Positions 1 through 7,145 of a stretch of 15,539 nucleotides of DNA are shown here, one piece after another. Source of the DNA: CAYRHS01 sp964424125 (GTDB lineage: Bacteria > Actinomycetota > Acidimicrobiia > IMCC26256 > JAOSJL01); assembly GCA_964424125.1 (NCBI GenBank), contig CAYRHS010000071.1, forward strand, positions 1 to 15,539. Reading direction: 5' to 3'. The notes under the pieces are model-generated. The model did not search any database. It was not told the origin of the DNA and saw only the letters and a program-made list of their open reading frames with translations. Within the stretch, counting starts at the first letter, position 1; every line of letters starts with the position of its first letter. Made by a program: the position numbers and the translations under genes.

Positions 1-628
1 GACCACCCGGTGTCGTCTCGGGTGACCCGAACATCACCCCGATCTTCTCCCGGAGCTGGTTGATGAAGATGGCGATCGTGCGGGACTTGTTCAGGTTGGA
101 CGTGAGCTTGCGCAGCGCCTGGCTCATGAGCCGGGCCTGGAGCCCGACGTGCGTGTCGCCCATCTCGCCCTCGAGCTCGGCCCGGGGCACGAGCGCGGCC
201 ACCGAGTCGATGACGATCACGTCGAGCGCGCCCGAACGCACGAGCATGTCGGTGATCTCGAGCGCCTGCTCGCCGGTGTCGGGCTGGGAGATGAGGAGGT
301 CGTCGACGTTCACGCCGATCGCCGACGCGTAGACCGGGTCCAGCGCGTGCTCGGCGTCGACGTAGGCGCACACGCCTCCGGTGCGCTGGGCCTCGGCCAC
401 GACGTGCATCGCCAGGGTCGACTTCCCCGACGACTCCGGCCCGAACAGCTCGACGACTCGGCCCCGCGGGAGCCCGCCGACCCCGAGCGCGAGGTCGAGC
501 GACAGCGCACCCGTGGCCACCGACGCCACGCCGACGTGGGTCTGTTCACCCAGCCGCATGATCGAGCCCTTGCCGAACTGCTTCTCGATCTGGCTCAGGG
601 CCATGTCGAGGGCCTTGTCACGCTCCAT
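1..628 (-). CDS. recA: Recombinase RecA (5' part; gene runs off the left edge)
   Basis: RecA binds single-stranded DNA, drives homologous strand exchange and triggers LexA self-cleavage in the SOS response. Reading leftward from ATG 628, the first 209 codons are present, about 60% of a normal 345-residue RecA. The N-terminus MERDKALDMALSQIEKQFGK is typical. The Walker A loop GPESSGKST is at residues 63-71, with DAEHALDP near 91-98 and a Walker B stretch (LDVIVIDSVAAL) near 135-146. The last visible part contains the loop-2 motif GSPETTPGG, with Pro where many homologues have a third Thr; I recall this variant from other bacterial RecAs. An SD GAGGAG (642-637) lies 8 nt before the start. A LexA box sits in the promoter. 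No intein is visible in the part present. The identification is certain; the C-terminal domain is outside the window. Confidence 0.98.
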   Translation of the reverse strand, partial: MERDKALDMALSQIEKQFGKGSIMRLGEQTHVGVASVATGALSLDLALGVGGLPRGRVVELFGPESSGKSTLAMHVVAEAQRTGGVCAYVDAEHALDPVYASAIGVNVDDLLISQPDTGEQALEITDMLVRSGALDVIVIDSVAALVPRAELEGEMGDTHVGLQARLMSQALRKLTSNLNKSRTIAIFINQLREKIGVMFGSPETTPGG

Positions 629-781
629 CGGGTCCACTCCTCGTCGGTGCCGTCGCTTCGGTGCGGGCCTCAAGCTAGAGACCGGGTGTGACAGTTACGC
701 GGAGCACCGGACGTGGGCCCGAGTCCCCCGCAAGCTCGGAACTCACCCTACGAATCACACGGATGGAATTCCACCTTCGCC

Positions 782-810
782 ATCCTAGGGCGAACAGGTG
801 TTCGGCTCAA
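782..810 (-). promoter_or_regulatory. recA promoter, sigma70-type, LexA-controlled
   Basis: Read on the minus strand, TTGAGC (810-805) is a good -35 and TAGGAT (787-782) a good -10, separated by exactly 17 nt (804-788). The whole LexA palindrome (804-791) lies inside that spacer, so bound LexA would block RNA polymerase. The predicted start is near 775, giving a leader of roughly 150 nt before the recA ATG at 628. The elements are seen in the sequence; their activity is inferred. Confidence 0.75.
791..804. promoter_or_regulatory. LexA operator (SOS box)
   Basis: CGAACAGGTGTTCG consists of perfect inverted arms CGAAC/GTTCG around a 4-nt spacer. This fits the Gram-positive/actinobacterial LexA box CGAAC-N4-GTTCG and not the E. 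coli CTGT-N8-ACAG form. It occupies the recA promoter spacer and also covers the first possible GTG start (798) of the divergent dacB-like gene. Confidence 0.85.
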
Positions 811-2285
811 GGACCCGGCGCCCCGCACTGGCACCGTCGGGGGCGACGAGATGGGTAGCGTCACCGGACGTGTCCCCCCACCGGCGCCGCCCCGCGCGGG
901 GTGCACCCCTGGCCGCCCTGCTCGCCGCCGTGCTCCTCGCGCCCCTGCTCGCCGTGGGCCTGGTCGCCGCGATCGGCGCACGGAGCCCACACGCCCTCGC
1001 TGCCGTCCCCGGCGGCCGGCTGGACCAGGTCACGGTCACGGGGTCGGTCCCCGACGTCACGAGCATCCCCGGCTTCGAGGACGTCTGCGTCCCCGATCCC
1101 CGCCTCGCCGACGATCCGACCGAGCCGGTACCGGCGGGGCTCACCCGCGCGCTCGAGTGGGGCCTCACCGATCCCCGCTTCGCCGACTCGGCGGTGAGCG
1201 CGTCGATCTGGATCGAGGGCTACGGCGAGGTGGCGACCCGTGACCCCGACACCCCGCTGCTCCCGGCCTCGAACGAGAAGCTCCTCACCGCGGTCGGCGT
1301 CTACGACGTCCTCCCCGCCGACCACCGGTTCCAGACCGTGGTCCGCGCCGACGGGCCGATCGCCGGCGGCGTGCTCGACGGCGACCTCGTGCTCGTCGGC
1401 CGCGGTGACCCGACGCTGACCCGATCCGGTCCGCACTCGCTCGACGTGCTCGCGCTCGGGGTGCGGGCCCGGGGCATCACCCGGGTGACCGGGGTGCTGC
1501 GCTACGACGAGTCGCACTTCGACGGCGCCCGCGAGGCGGAGGGGTGGCTCGACCGCCACGTGCCCGGCAACGTCGGCCCGCAGTCGGCGCTGATGGTGGA
1601 GGGCAACCGCTACCGGACCGACCCCGCGTACGAGGCCGATCCCGCCCGAGGCAACGCCGAGGAGTTCGCGCGTTCGCTCTTCCGAATGGGCACGGTGGTC
1701 GCGGGCGGGATCGAGCCCGGCGGGGCGAGCGGCGCGGTCGTCGCCGAGACGAGCTCGGCGCCGTCACGCGAGCTGGTGCGGACGATGCTGCTCGAGAGCG
1801 ACAACGTCCTGGCCGAGGCGCTCTGGCGCGAAGTGGGTGCGGTCGCCCGGGGCGATGGGTCGGTGGCAGCCGCGACGGGCGCGGTCGAGACGCTGCTCGC
1901 CGAGGACTGCCTCGACCTCGAGGGCACCGTGGGCGACGGCTCCGGCCTCAGCCGGACCGATCGCCGCTCGGCGCGGGAGTGGCGCACGCTGCTCGGCGTG
2001 ATCCGCGACGAGCCCTGGTGGCCGGAGCTCGTGGCGGCGCTGCCGGAGGGAGGCCGGTCCGGGACGCTTCGCGCACGGTTCCACGGCACCGCCGCCGAGG
2101 GCAACGTCCGGGCGAAGACCGGGACCATCCAGGGCGGGATCGCCCTCTCGGGCTACCTGGACACGGCCGACGACCGGGCCGCCGTCTTCTCGATCGTCGT
2201 GAACGGGCCCGCGGCCGGGTCCGGGATCAGCGCGGTCGACGATCTGGTCGCCGCGATCGCAGGCTCCGGCGCCGGTCCGGGCTGA
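798..2285 (+). CDS. dacB: D-alanyl-D-alanine carboxypeptidase/endopeptidase, peptidase S13 (DacB/PBP4 type)
   Basis: This is a low-molecular-weight penicillin-binding protein that trims or cleaves peptidoglycan stem peptides outside the membrane. The 495-residue frame has all three active-site motifs: SNEK (SxxK, 158-161), SDN (334-336) and KTG (440-442). It also has the S13-typical GDGSGLSR (379-386). A basic stretch followed by an Ala/Leu-rich hydrophobic segment (about 36-60) is a signal peptide or anchor. The start is uncertain. GTG 798 has AGGG 7 nt upstream but lies inside the LexA box. GTG 870 (residue 25) would give a more normal signal peptide (SPHRRRPARG then hydrophobic) but has no clear SD. 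It is divergent from recA and followed by another cell-wall gene. Family assignment is firm; carboxypeptidase versus endopeptidase activity cannot be told from sequence. Confidence 0.9.
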   Translation: MFGSRTRRPALAPSGATRWVASPDVSPHRRRPARGAPLAALLAAVLLAPLLAVGLVAAIGARSPHALAAVPGGRLDQVTVTGSVPDVTSIPGFEDVCVPDPRLADDPTEPVPAGLTRALEWGLTDPRFADSAVSASIWIEGYGEVATRDPDTPLLPASNEKLLTAVGVYDVLPADHRFQTVVRADGPIAGGVLDGDLVLVGRGDPTLTRSGPHSLDVLALGVRARGITRVTGVLRYDESHFDGAREAEGWLDRHVPGNVGPQSALMVEGNRYRTDPAYEADPARGNAEEFARSLFRMGTVVAGGIEPGGASGAVVAETSSAPSRELVRTMLLESDNVLAEALWREVGAVARGDGSVAAATGAVETLLAEDCLDLEGTVGDGSGLSRTDRRSAREWRTLLGVIRDEPWWPELVAALPEGGRSGTLRARFHGTAAEGNVRAKTGTIQGGIALSGYLDTADDRAAVFSIVVNGPAAGSGISAVDDLVAAIAGSGAGPG

Positions 2286-2346
2286 CCGTCCGGGCCACGG
2301 GTCAACCCCGGGCGCCCCCAAGACGTCGGTTCGGGTGGAGGCGGCC

Positions 2347-2361
2347 CGGGGCCCGGCCCCG
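2347..2361 (+). terminator. Possible terminator hairpin after the dacB-like gene
   Basis: CGGGGC-CCG-GCCCCG is a perfect 6-bp all-GC stem with a 3-nt loop, 62 nt past the dacB stop. There is no T-run, as is common in high-GC actinobacteria. In such GC-rich DNA a hairpin this short may be chance. Confidence 0.3.
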
Positions 2362-2429
2362 CGGCCCGGAAGATGTCACGGAACGTCCATATCCGACCAC
2401 TCGCTGCCGATCAGACCGGCGATGGTAGG

Positions 2430-2435
2430 TAGCAT
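2430..2435 (+). promoter_or_regulatory. Possible -10 element for the L,D-transpeptidase gene
   Basis: TAGCAT fits the actinobacterial TANNNT -10 pattern and ends 8 nt before the ATG at 2444. No clear SD precedes that ATG, so a leaderless or nearly leaderless mRNA would explain both facts. No convincing -35 is visible. Confidence 0.35.
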
Positions 2436-2443
2436 CGTGCGCC

Positions 2444-3358
2444 ATGTCTCGTAACCGATCATCCGGTGGGAACCGCCGAAACCGGCGTTCGGCGCTGGGT
2501 CGCGTTCGTCGGCGTCGGCGCCTGCTGGCCGCCACCGCCGGGCTGGCCGTCGGCGGCCTCGTCGGAGCCGCGGTCATCGTCGTCGTCGCGGGTGAGGTGC
2601 CCACGGCCTTCGCCGGCGCAGACGACGGCACGGACGCCGTCACCACGACTGCCCCGTCCGAACCGAGCTACGACGTCACCGTCCCCCCGACCGCGCCCAG
2701 CACAACCGAGGCGCCCACGACCACCGCCCCGTCCCCGCCGCCGGAGCCGGAGTTCCCCGTCTACCGCGTCGGCGACTCGGGCTTCGAGGTGGGTTTGCTC
2801 GAACATCGCCTGACGGAGCTGAAGTACGACGTGCCCAGCGTTGACGGCGTGTACGACGAGGGGACCCGGGACGCGGTGATGGCGTTCCAGAAAGTGTACG
2901 GGCTGTCCCGCGACGGCAATGCCGGCCCCCAGACCCTCGGCACGATGGCAACGGTGACGAGTGATCCCCCACCGATGCTCCCGAACGGGGAGCCCGACCG
3001 GGTGGAGGTCGACCTCGACCGCCAGGTCGCCTTCCTCTACCTGCACGGCCAGCTCGCCAAGATCCTCTCGGCATCGACCGGGAGCGGTGAGGTCTTCTGC
3101 GAGGGCGGCCGGTGCCGGAAGGCCGTGACCCCCACGGGCGACTACTCGGTCTACCACCGGGTGAAGGGCTGGCAGGACGGCGACCTGGGCCGGCTGTACA
3201 ACCCGCTCTACTTCAACGGCGGGATCGCGCTCCACGGCTCGGAGAACGTGCCCGCCACCCCCGCCTCCCATGGCTGCGTCCGCCTGCCGATGAACACGGC
3301 GGAGTGGTTGCCACTCGTGGTGCCCAACGGCATGCCGGTCCACGTCCTGGACCCCTGA
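2444..3358 (+). CDS. L,D-transpeptidase (YkuD) with peptidoglycan-binding domain
   Basis: This enzyme forms 3-3 cross-links in, or attaches proteins to, peptidoglycan in the cell envelope. The 304 residues are organised as follows. A basic cytoplasmic N-terminus (1-27) is followed by one hydrophobic anchor or signal (about 28-50) and a Thr/Pro-rich linker (about 65-103). A PG_binding_1 domain spans about 105-168 (VGDSGFEVGLLEHRL ... VDGVYDEGTRDAVMAFQK). The catalytic YkuD domain spans about 183-303, with His264 (IALHGS) and the signature SHGCVR at 275-280, nucleophile Cys278. ATG 2444 lacks an SD, and a TAGCAT -10 lies just upstream. It is co-oriented with the peptidase S13 gene 158 nt upstream, suggesting a cell-wall remodelling pair. 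It converges on the thpR gene with only 25 nt between them and no evident terminator. Confidence 0.92.
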   Translation: MSRNRSSGGNRRNRRSALGRVRRRRRLLAATAGLAVGGLVGAAVIVVVAGEVPTAFAGADDGTDAVTTTAPSEPSYDVTVPPTAPSTTEAPTTTAPSPPPEPEFPVYRVGDSGFEVGLLEHRLTELKYDVPSVDGVYDEGTRDAVMAFQKVYGLSRDGNAGPQTLGTMATVTSDPPPMLPNGEPDRVEVDLDRQVAFLYLHGQLAKILSASTGSGEVFCEGGRCRKAVTPTGDYSVYHRVKGWQDGDLGRLYNPLYFNGGIALHGSENVPATPASHGCVRLPMNTAEWLPLVVPNGMPVHVLDP

Positions 3359-3383
3359 GCGGAACCGGGGCCGCCCGCGTCCT

Positions 3384-3950
3384 TCAGCCCTCGAGGCCCA
3401 CCGCCTCGCGCTCTTCGTAGACCGCCCCGTCCGGGAGCGTGCGGCTCTCGTAGAGCACGACGCGATCCACCGTCCAGGCGGGCCCCACTGCGTCGTCGCC
3501 CAGCGCCTCCACCAGCGACCGCCGGTTGCGGGGACGGGGGGCGCGGGCCAGGGTCACGTGCGGGTGGAACGGTCGCTCCTCCGGCTCCCAACCGAGCGGC
3601 TCGACGGCCCCGGAGGCGGCCGCGGCGCACGCCCCGAGCTCCGTCGCGCCCGAGGCGCAGCCGAGCCAGAGGACCCGCGCCCGCTCGGGTGCCGGGAAGG
3701 CACCGCCCCCACCGAGCCGAGCGGTGAACGCCGGGAGCCGGCCGAGCCTCCGCAGCGCCCGGCGGAGCCCGGCAAGGTCGTCGACGCGCCCGAGGAACCG
3801 CAGCGTGACGTGCCATTGCTCGCGCCGCGCCCAGCGGAGCTCGGGAGCCGTCGATCGAAGTCCTGCGACCTGCTCGGCGACCGCGTCCAGCACCTCCTCG
3901 GGCGGCCGCACGGCCACGAACGCCCGCCCGACGGACTCAGGTCGGCTCAC
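3384..3950 (-). CDS. thpR: RNA 2',3'-cyclic phosphodiesterase (2'-5' RNA ligase family)
   Basis: This is a two-histidine phosphoesterase that opens 2',3'-cyclic phosphates on RNA to 2'-phosphates; the LigT name reflects an in vitro RNA ligation activity. The 188-residue protein has the normal family length and both HxTx catalytic motifs: HVTL at 47-50 (in HVTLRFLG) and HVTL at 131-134 (in HPHVTLAR). The start GTG 3950 overlaps the 3' end of cinA by 14 nt, so translation is probably coupled. It is the last gene of the rimO-pgsA-cinA-thpR operon. The physiological substrate is unknown for the family in most bacteria. Confidence 0.9.
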   Translation of the reverse strand: MSRPESVGRAFVAVRPPEEVLDAVAEQVAGLRSTAPELRWARREQWHVTLRFLGRVDDLAGLRRALRRLGRLPAFTARLGGGGAFPAPERARVLWLGCASGATELGACAAAASGAVEPLGWEPEERPFHPHVTLARAPRPRNRRSLVEALGDDAVGPAWTVDRVVLYESRTLPDGAVYEEREAVGLEG

Positions 3951-5178
3951 GACCGCCCCCCAGGCGCCGGCGCAGGAGGTCGAGCAGCGAGATCGCGGCG
4001 AACTGGCGGATCCGCTCGCGGTCGCCGGGCAGCCGCGCCGCGACCGTCTCGACGGCTGTGTCGGGCAGCGCGAGGCCGAACCACACCGTTCCCACGGGCT
4101 GGCCCTCCTGCTCGTCCGGCCCGGCCACCCCCGTCACCGCGATCCCGACATCGGCCGCGAGCACCCGGGACGCAGCCGCCGCCATCTCCGCGGCCGCCTC
4201 CGCGCTGACCACGCGCTCGCTGCGGACCCCGAGCACGTCGCGCTTGACCCCCGTCGCGTAGGACGCGACCGACCCGCGGTACACGCGGCTCGCGCCCGGC
4301 ACGGCTGCGAGCCGGGCCCCGACGAGCCCGCCCGTCACCGACTCGGCGACGCCGAGGCTCCAGCCGCGATCCGCAAGCGCGTCGAGCACGACCGACTCGA
4401 TCGTGTCGTCGTCCGCCCCGAAGACGAGCTCGCCGAGGAGCCGACGGATCTCGACCTCCTCGGCCGCGGCGAGCGCCCGGGCCTCGTGCTCGTCCGTTCC
4501 CTTCGCGGTGATGCGCACGCAGAGCCCTTCGACCCCCCGGGCGAGGAAGGCGATCGTCGGATTGGTCTGGGCCTCCACCCGCTCGGCGAGCGTCTCCGCC
4601 AGTCCCGACTCGGAGGTCCCCCACGTCTTCAACGTCCGCGACACGATCGCCGGTCGCGTCCCCGACCGCTCCAGGAGGTCCGGCACGACCTGCTCGGTGA
4701 CCATGCGCTGCATCTCGAAGGGGACACCCGGGACCGCATAGACCACCTTGCCGCCCACGGGCGCCCGCACCCCCGGCGCGGTGCCGACGGGATTGGGGAG
4801 CACCGACGCCCCCTCCGGGACGTCGGCCTGGCGGAGGTTGTTCGCCGGCATCTCCCGCCCGCGGGACGCGAACCGAGCCGCGATCTGCTCGACGAGCGTG
4901 TCGTCGCGCCGCAGCGGGACGCCCATGACGTCGGCGATCGCCTCCCGGGTGACGTCGTCGGGCGTGGGCCCGATCCCTCCGGTCACGAGGACCGCGTCGG
5001 ACCGCCCGAGCATCTCGACCAGCGCGGTGCGAACGCGCTCCCGATTGTCGCCGACCTGACGGTGCTCGAAGCTGTCCACGCCGACCGCCGCGAGCTGCTC
5101 CGCGATCCACGTGGAGTTCGTGTCGACGATCTGTCCGAGCAGCAGCTCGGTGCCGACGGCGAGGACGTCGCAGCGCAC
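3937..5178 (-). CDS. cinA: CinA family protein (MoCF-like domain plus NMN amidohydrolase domain)
   Basis: CinA proteins combine an N-terminal COG1058 molybdopterin-binding-like domain, in some members an ADP-ribose pyrophosphatase, with a C-terminal PncC domain that deamidates nicotinamide mononucleotide in NAD salvage. The 413 residues match the two-domain family length. N-terminal motifs are AVGTELLLGQIVDTNS (7-22), TGGIGPTPDDVT (66-77) and AVPGVPFEMQ (148-157). The C-terminal domain shows AESVTGG (278-284, predicted nucleophile Ser280) and SYATG around Tyr307. The frame is open further upstream, but GTG 5178 begins exactly at the family N-terminus (RCDVLAVGTELL) and lies 7 nt after the pgsA stop. 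No good SD is visible, so translation is probably coupled. recA and cinA are often neighbours; here two cell-wall genes and thpR separate them. Confidence 0.93.
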   Translation of the reverse strand: MRCDVLAVGTELLLGQIVDTNSTWIAEQLAAVGVDSFEHRQVGDNRERVRTALVEMLGRSDAVLVTGGIGPTPDDVTREAIADVMGVPLRRDDTLVEQIAARFASRGREMPANNLRQADVPEGASVLPNPVGTAPGVRAPVGGKVVYAVPGVPFEMQRMVTEQVVPDLLERSGTRPAIVSRTLKTWGTSESGLAETLAERVEAQTNPTIAFLARGVEGLCVRITAKGTDEHEARALAAAEEVEIRRLLGELVFGADDDTIESVVLDALADRGWSLGVAESVTGGLVGARLAAVPGASRVYRGSVASYATGVKRDVLGVRSERVVSAEAAAEMAAAASRVLAADVGIAVTGVAGPDEQEGQPVGTVWFGLALPDTAVETVAARLPGDRERIRQFAAISLLDLLRRRLGGGREPT

Positions 5179-5185
5179 GCGGGGG

Positions 5186-5749
5186 TCAGGTTCGCTGCCG
5201 GGCGCCCCGGAAGACGATGTCGCCGCCCGAGACGAACGTGATGGCCACCGCGACCCACAGCAGCACCTCGTGCAGACCGGCGAGCGACCGGGTGGGCGGG
5301 AGGACCGCGACACCGACCGCCACGAGCTGCACGTTCGTCTTGAACTTGCCGAGCTGCTTGGCCGGCACCGAGACACCCCGCCGGCCCATCACGACGCGAT
5401 AGGCGGAGACGAGCGCCTCCCGGGCCGCGATCAACACGACCGGCAGCCAGGCGAAGGTGCCCCGAACCGCGAGCGCGATGAATCCCCCGACGATGAGGAA
5501 CTTGTCGGCGATCGGATCGAGGAAGGCGCCCGAGCGGGTGGTGCCGTCCCGGCGAGCCACCCACCCGTCGAGACCGTCCGTCGCCCCCAGCACGACCCAA
5601 CCCGCCACCGCCAACCAGCTCGCCCCGTCGCGGGCGATCAGGACGAGCAAGGGAACGGCGAGGACCAGACGGGCCAACGTGATCGCGTTCGCTCGCGTCG
5701 CGAGCGCGCCCGGCCCGAACCGCGGCTCCCGGATGGCGTGCGTGTTCAT
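5186..5749 (-). CDS. pgsA: CDP-alcohol phosphatidyltransferase, phosphatidylglycerophosphate synthase-like
   Basis: This membrane enzyme condenses CDP-diacylglycerol with glycerol-3-phosphate, the committed step of phosphatidylglycerol and cardiolipin synthesis. The 187 residues show the CDP-alcohol phosphotransferase signature: Asp58, Asp61-Gly62, Ala65-Arg66, Gly74, Asp78 and Asp82 (ending SGAFLDPIADK). The spacer between AR and G is 7 residues, one fewer than the textbook motif. Hydrophobic segments lie at about 22-40, 44-56, 84-97, 100-112, 139-150 and 160-175, as expected for six helices. ATG 5749 overlaps the rimO stop (ATGA). The frame is open further upstream, but that part is Arg/Gly-rich readthrough inside rimO and is rejected. 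Phosphatidylinositol-phosphate synthase is a less likely alternative; the rimO-pgsA-cinA context favours PgsA. Confidence 0.9.
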   Translation of the reverse strand: MNTHAIREPRFGPGALATRANAITLARLVLAVPLLVLIARDGASWLAVAGWVVLGATDGLDGWVARRDGTTRSGAFLDPIADKFLIVGGFIALAVRGTFAWLPVVLIAAREALVSAYRVVMGRRGVSVPAKQLGKFKTNVQLVAVGVAVLPPTRSLAGLHEVLLWVAVAITFVSGGDIVFRGARQRT

Positions 5750-7092
5750 GCCGCGGATTCCGTCGTGCCCGTCGCCTCCGCGACGAGGTCGGTGCCGGTC
5801 GCGTCCACGACCCGGGCCCGCATGATCGTCCCGGGAGCGTGCGTCCCGCGCCCGAGGTGGACCACGCCGTCGATCTCGGGAGCCTCGCGGTGCGTACGAC
5901 CCGTCGCGCGCCCCTCGTGATCGACCGTGTCGACGAGCACGTCGACCTGCCGGCCGACGAGCGCGTCGCGACCGGCTGCGGTGAGCGGGTCCTGTACCTC
6001 GGAGCACTCCCGCAGCCGTTCGGCGACCAGCTCCTCGGTGACGGGGTCGGGCATTCCCGCCGCGGGCGTGCCCGGCTCGGGCGAGAACGCGAAGAAGCCC
6101 GCCCAGTCGAGCGCCGCGTCCCCGAGGAACCGGAGCAGCGTGTCGTGGTCCTCCTCGGTCTCGCCCGGGAAGCCGACGAGGAACGACGACCGGAACGCTG
6201 CGTCGGGCTCGCGCGCCCGGATCGACCGGATCGTCTCCAGGTAGCGCGCGCCGTCCCCCGGCCTGCGCATCCGACGGAGCAACGGTCGCGACGCGTGCTG
6301 CAACGAAAGGTCGAAGTACGGAACCGCGGTCGGGAGGTCGAGCACGGTCCGCACCAGCGGGTCGCGGACCTCGGACGGGTAGAGGTAGAGCAGTCGGATC
6401 CGGGCGAGCCCGCTCGGGGCCAGCGCGTCGAGGCGTCGGAGCAAGGGGACGAGAGCCCCGGGCTCGCCCGCGTCGCGGCCGTAGGACGCCAGGTCCTGGG
6501 CCACGAGGACGAGCTCGACGACCCCGCCCTCGACCAACGTGCGGGCCTCGCGCTCGATCGCGTCGAACGGCCGTGACCGCTGTCGGCCACGGAAGCTCGG
6601 GATCGCGCAGAAGGCACAGGTGCGATCACATCCCTCGGCCACCTTCACGTAGGCCCAGGGTGCGCGGGGTGCGGGTCGTGGCAGCTCGAGCAGGTCCTGC
6701 ACGCCCCGGGTCGGGCGCCGGAAGGCGACGGGGGCGAGGTCGGCCTCCCTGGCGAAGCCCACGACCGCGTCGACCTCGGGCAGCGCGCGCCGGAGCTCCT
6801 CGCCCGCGCGCTCCGCGAGACAACCGGTGACGACGAGGCGGGCCCCCGGACGGCGGCGCTCGGCGAGGTCGAGGATCGCCTCGATCGACTCCTCACGAGC
6901 GGCTTCGATGAAGGCACAGGTGTTGACGACCACGAGGTCGGCGTCCTCGGGCTCGGCGCTGGGCGCGAAGCCGTCGGCGAGGAGGCTCCCGGTCACCTTC
7001 TCGGTGTCGACGGCGTTCTTCGGGCAGCCGAGCGTCTCGATGTAGAAGCGCGCCGGGGCCCCCGCCTGATGCCCGGGGTTCACGCCCTCCAT
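5746..7092 (-). CDS. rimO: Ribosomal protein S12 methylthiotransferase RimO
   Basis: This radical-SAM enzyme methylthiolates an aspartate of ribosomal protein S12. The 448 residues carry an N-terminal UPF0004 domain with three auxiliary cluster cysteines (C23 in TLGCPKN, C59 in VNTCAF, C91 in TGCLAE). The radical-SAM motif CDRTCAFC follows (C155, C159, C162), then a C-terminal TRAM-like region (about 380-440). GCPKN and CAIPSFRGRQRSR favour RimO over the tRNA enzyme MiaB. The start is ATG 7092; GTG 7083 is possible, since GGAGG lies just before it but too close to be ideal. rimO is the first gene of the leftward operon and is divergent from the zinc-ribbon gene across 53 nt. A conventional SD is not evident. 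Confidence 0.94.
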   Translation of the reverse strand: MEGVNPGHQAGAPARFYIETLGCPKNAVDTEKVTGSLLADGFAPSAEPEDADLVVVNTCAFIEAAREESIEAILDLAERRRPGARLVVTGCLAERAGEELRRALPEVDAVVGFAREADLAPVAFRRPTRGVQDLLELPRPAPRAPWAYVKVAEGCDRTCAFCAIPSFRGRQRSRPFDAIEREARTLVEGGVVELVLVAQDLASYGRDAGEPGALVPLLRRLDALAPSGLARIRLLYLYPSEVRDPLVRTVLDLPTAVPYFDLSLQHASRPLLRRMRRPGDGARYLETIRSIRAREPDAAFRSSFLVGFPGETEEDHDTLLRFLGDAALDWAGFFAFSPEPGTPAAGMPDPVTEELVAERLRECSEVQDPLTAAGRDALVGRQVDVLVDTVDHEGRATGRTHREAPEIDGVVHLGRGTHAPGTIMRARVVDATGTDLVAEATGTTESAA

Positions 7093-7108
7093 GCTACCGG
7101 CCGATCCG

Positions 7109-7114
7109 TAGAAT
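7109..7114 (+). promoter_or_regulatory. Possible -10 element for the zinc-ribbon gene
   Basis: TAGAAT matches the TANNNT -10 consensus and stands out in the 53-nt GC-rich gap between rimO and the rightward gene at 7146. No recognisable -35 lies 16-18 nt upstream. A start near 7121 would leave a short leader containing the SD AAGGA (7131-7135). Confidence 0.35.
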
Positions 7115-7145
7115 CGGCGGGCCCAGACGAAAGGACCCTCGCGTC

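Noticed and set aside
188..691. Plus-strand open frames across recA.
   Set aside because: They are antisense to an unmistakable RecA and have no motifs.
3526..5241. A 571-codon plus-strand open frame opposite thpR and cinA.
   Set aside because: It is antisense to two clear enzymes, and its product is low-complexity Arg/Pro/Ser-rich; this is a GC-skew shadow.
5750..6007. An N-terminal extension of pgsA inside rimO.
   Set aside because: The added residues are Arg/Gly/Asp low complexity and overlap a conserved gene. The ATGA junction at 5749 is the natural start.
7101..7116. Inverted repeat CCGAT...ATCGG between rimO and the zinc-ribbon gene.
   Set aside because: The arms are only 5 bp with a 7-nt loop, too weak in this composition to claim a site.
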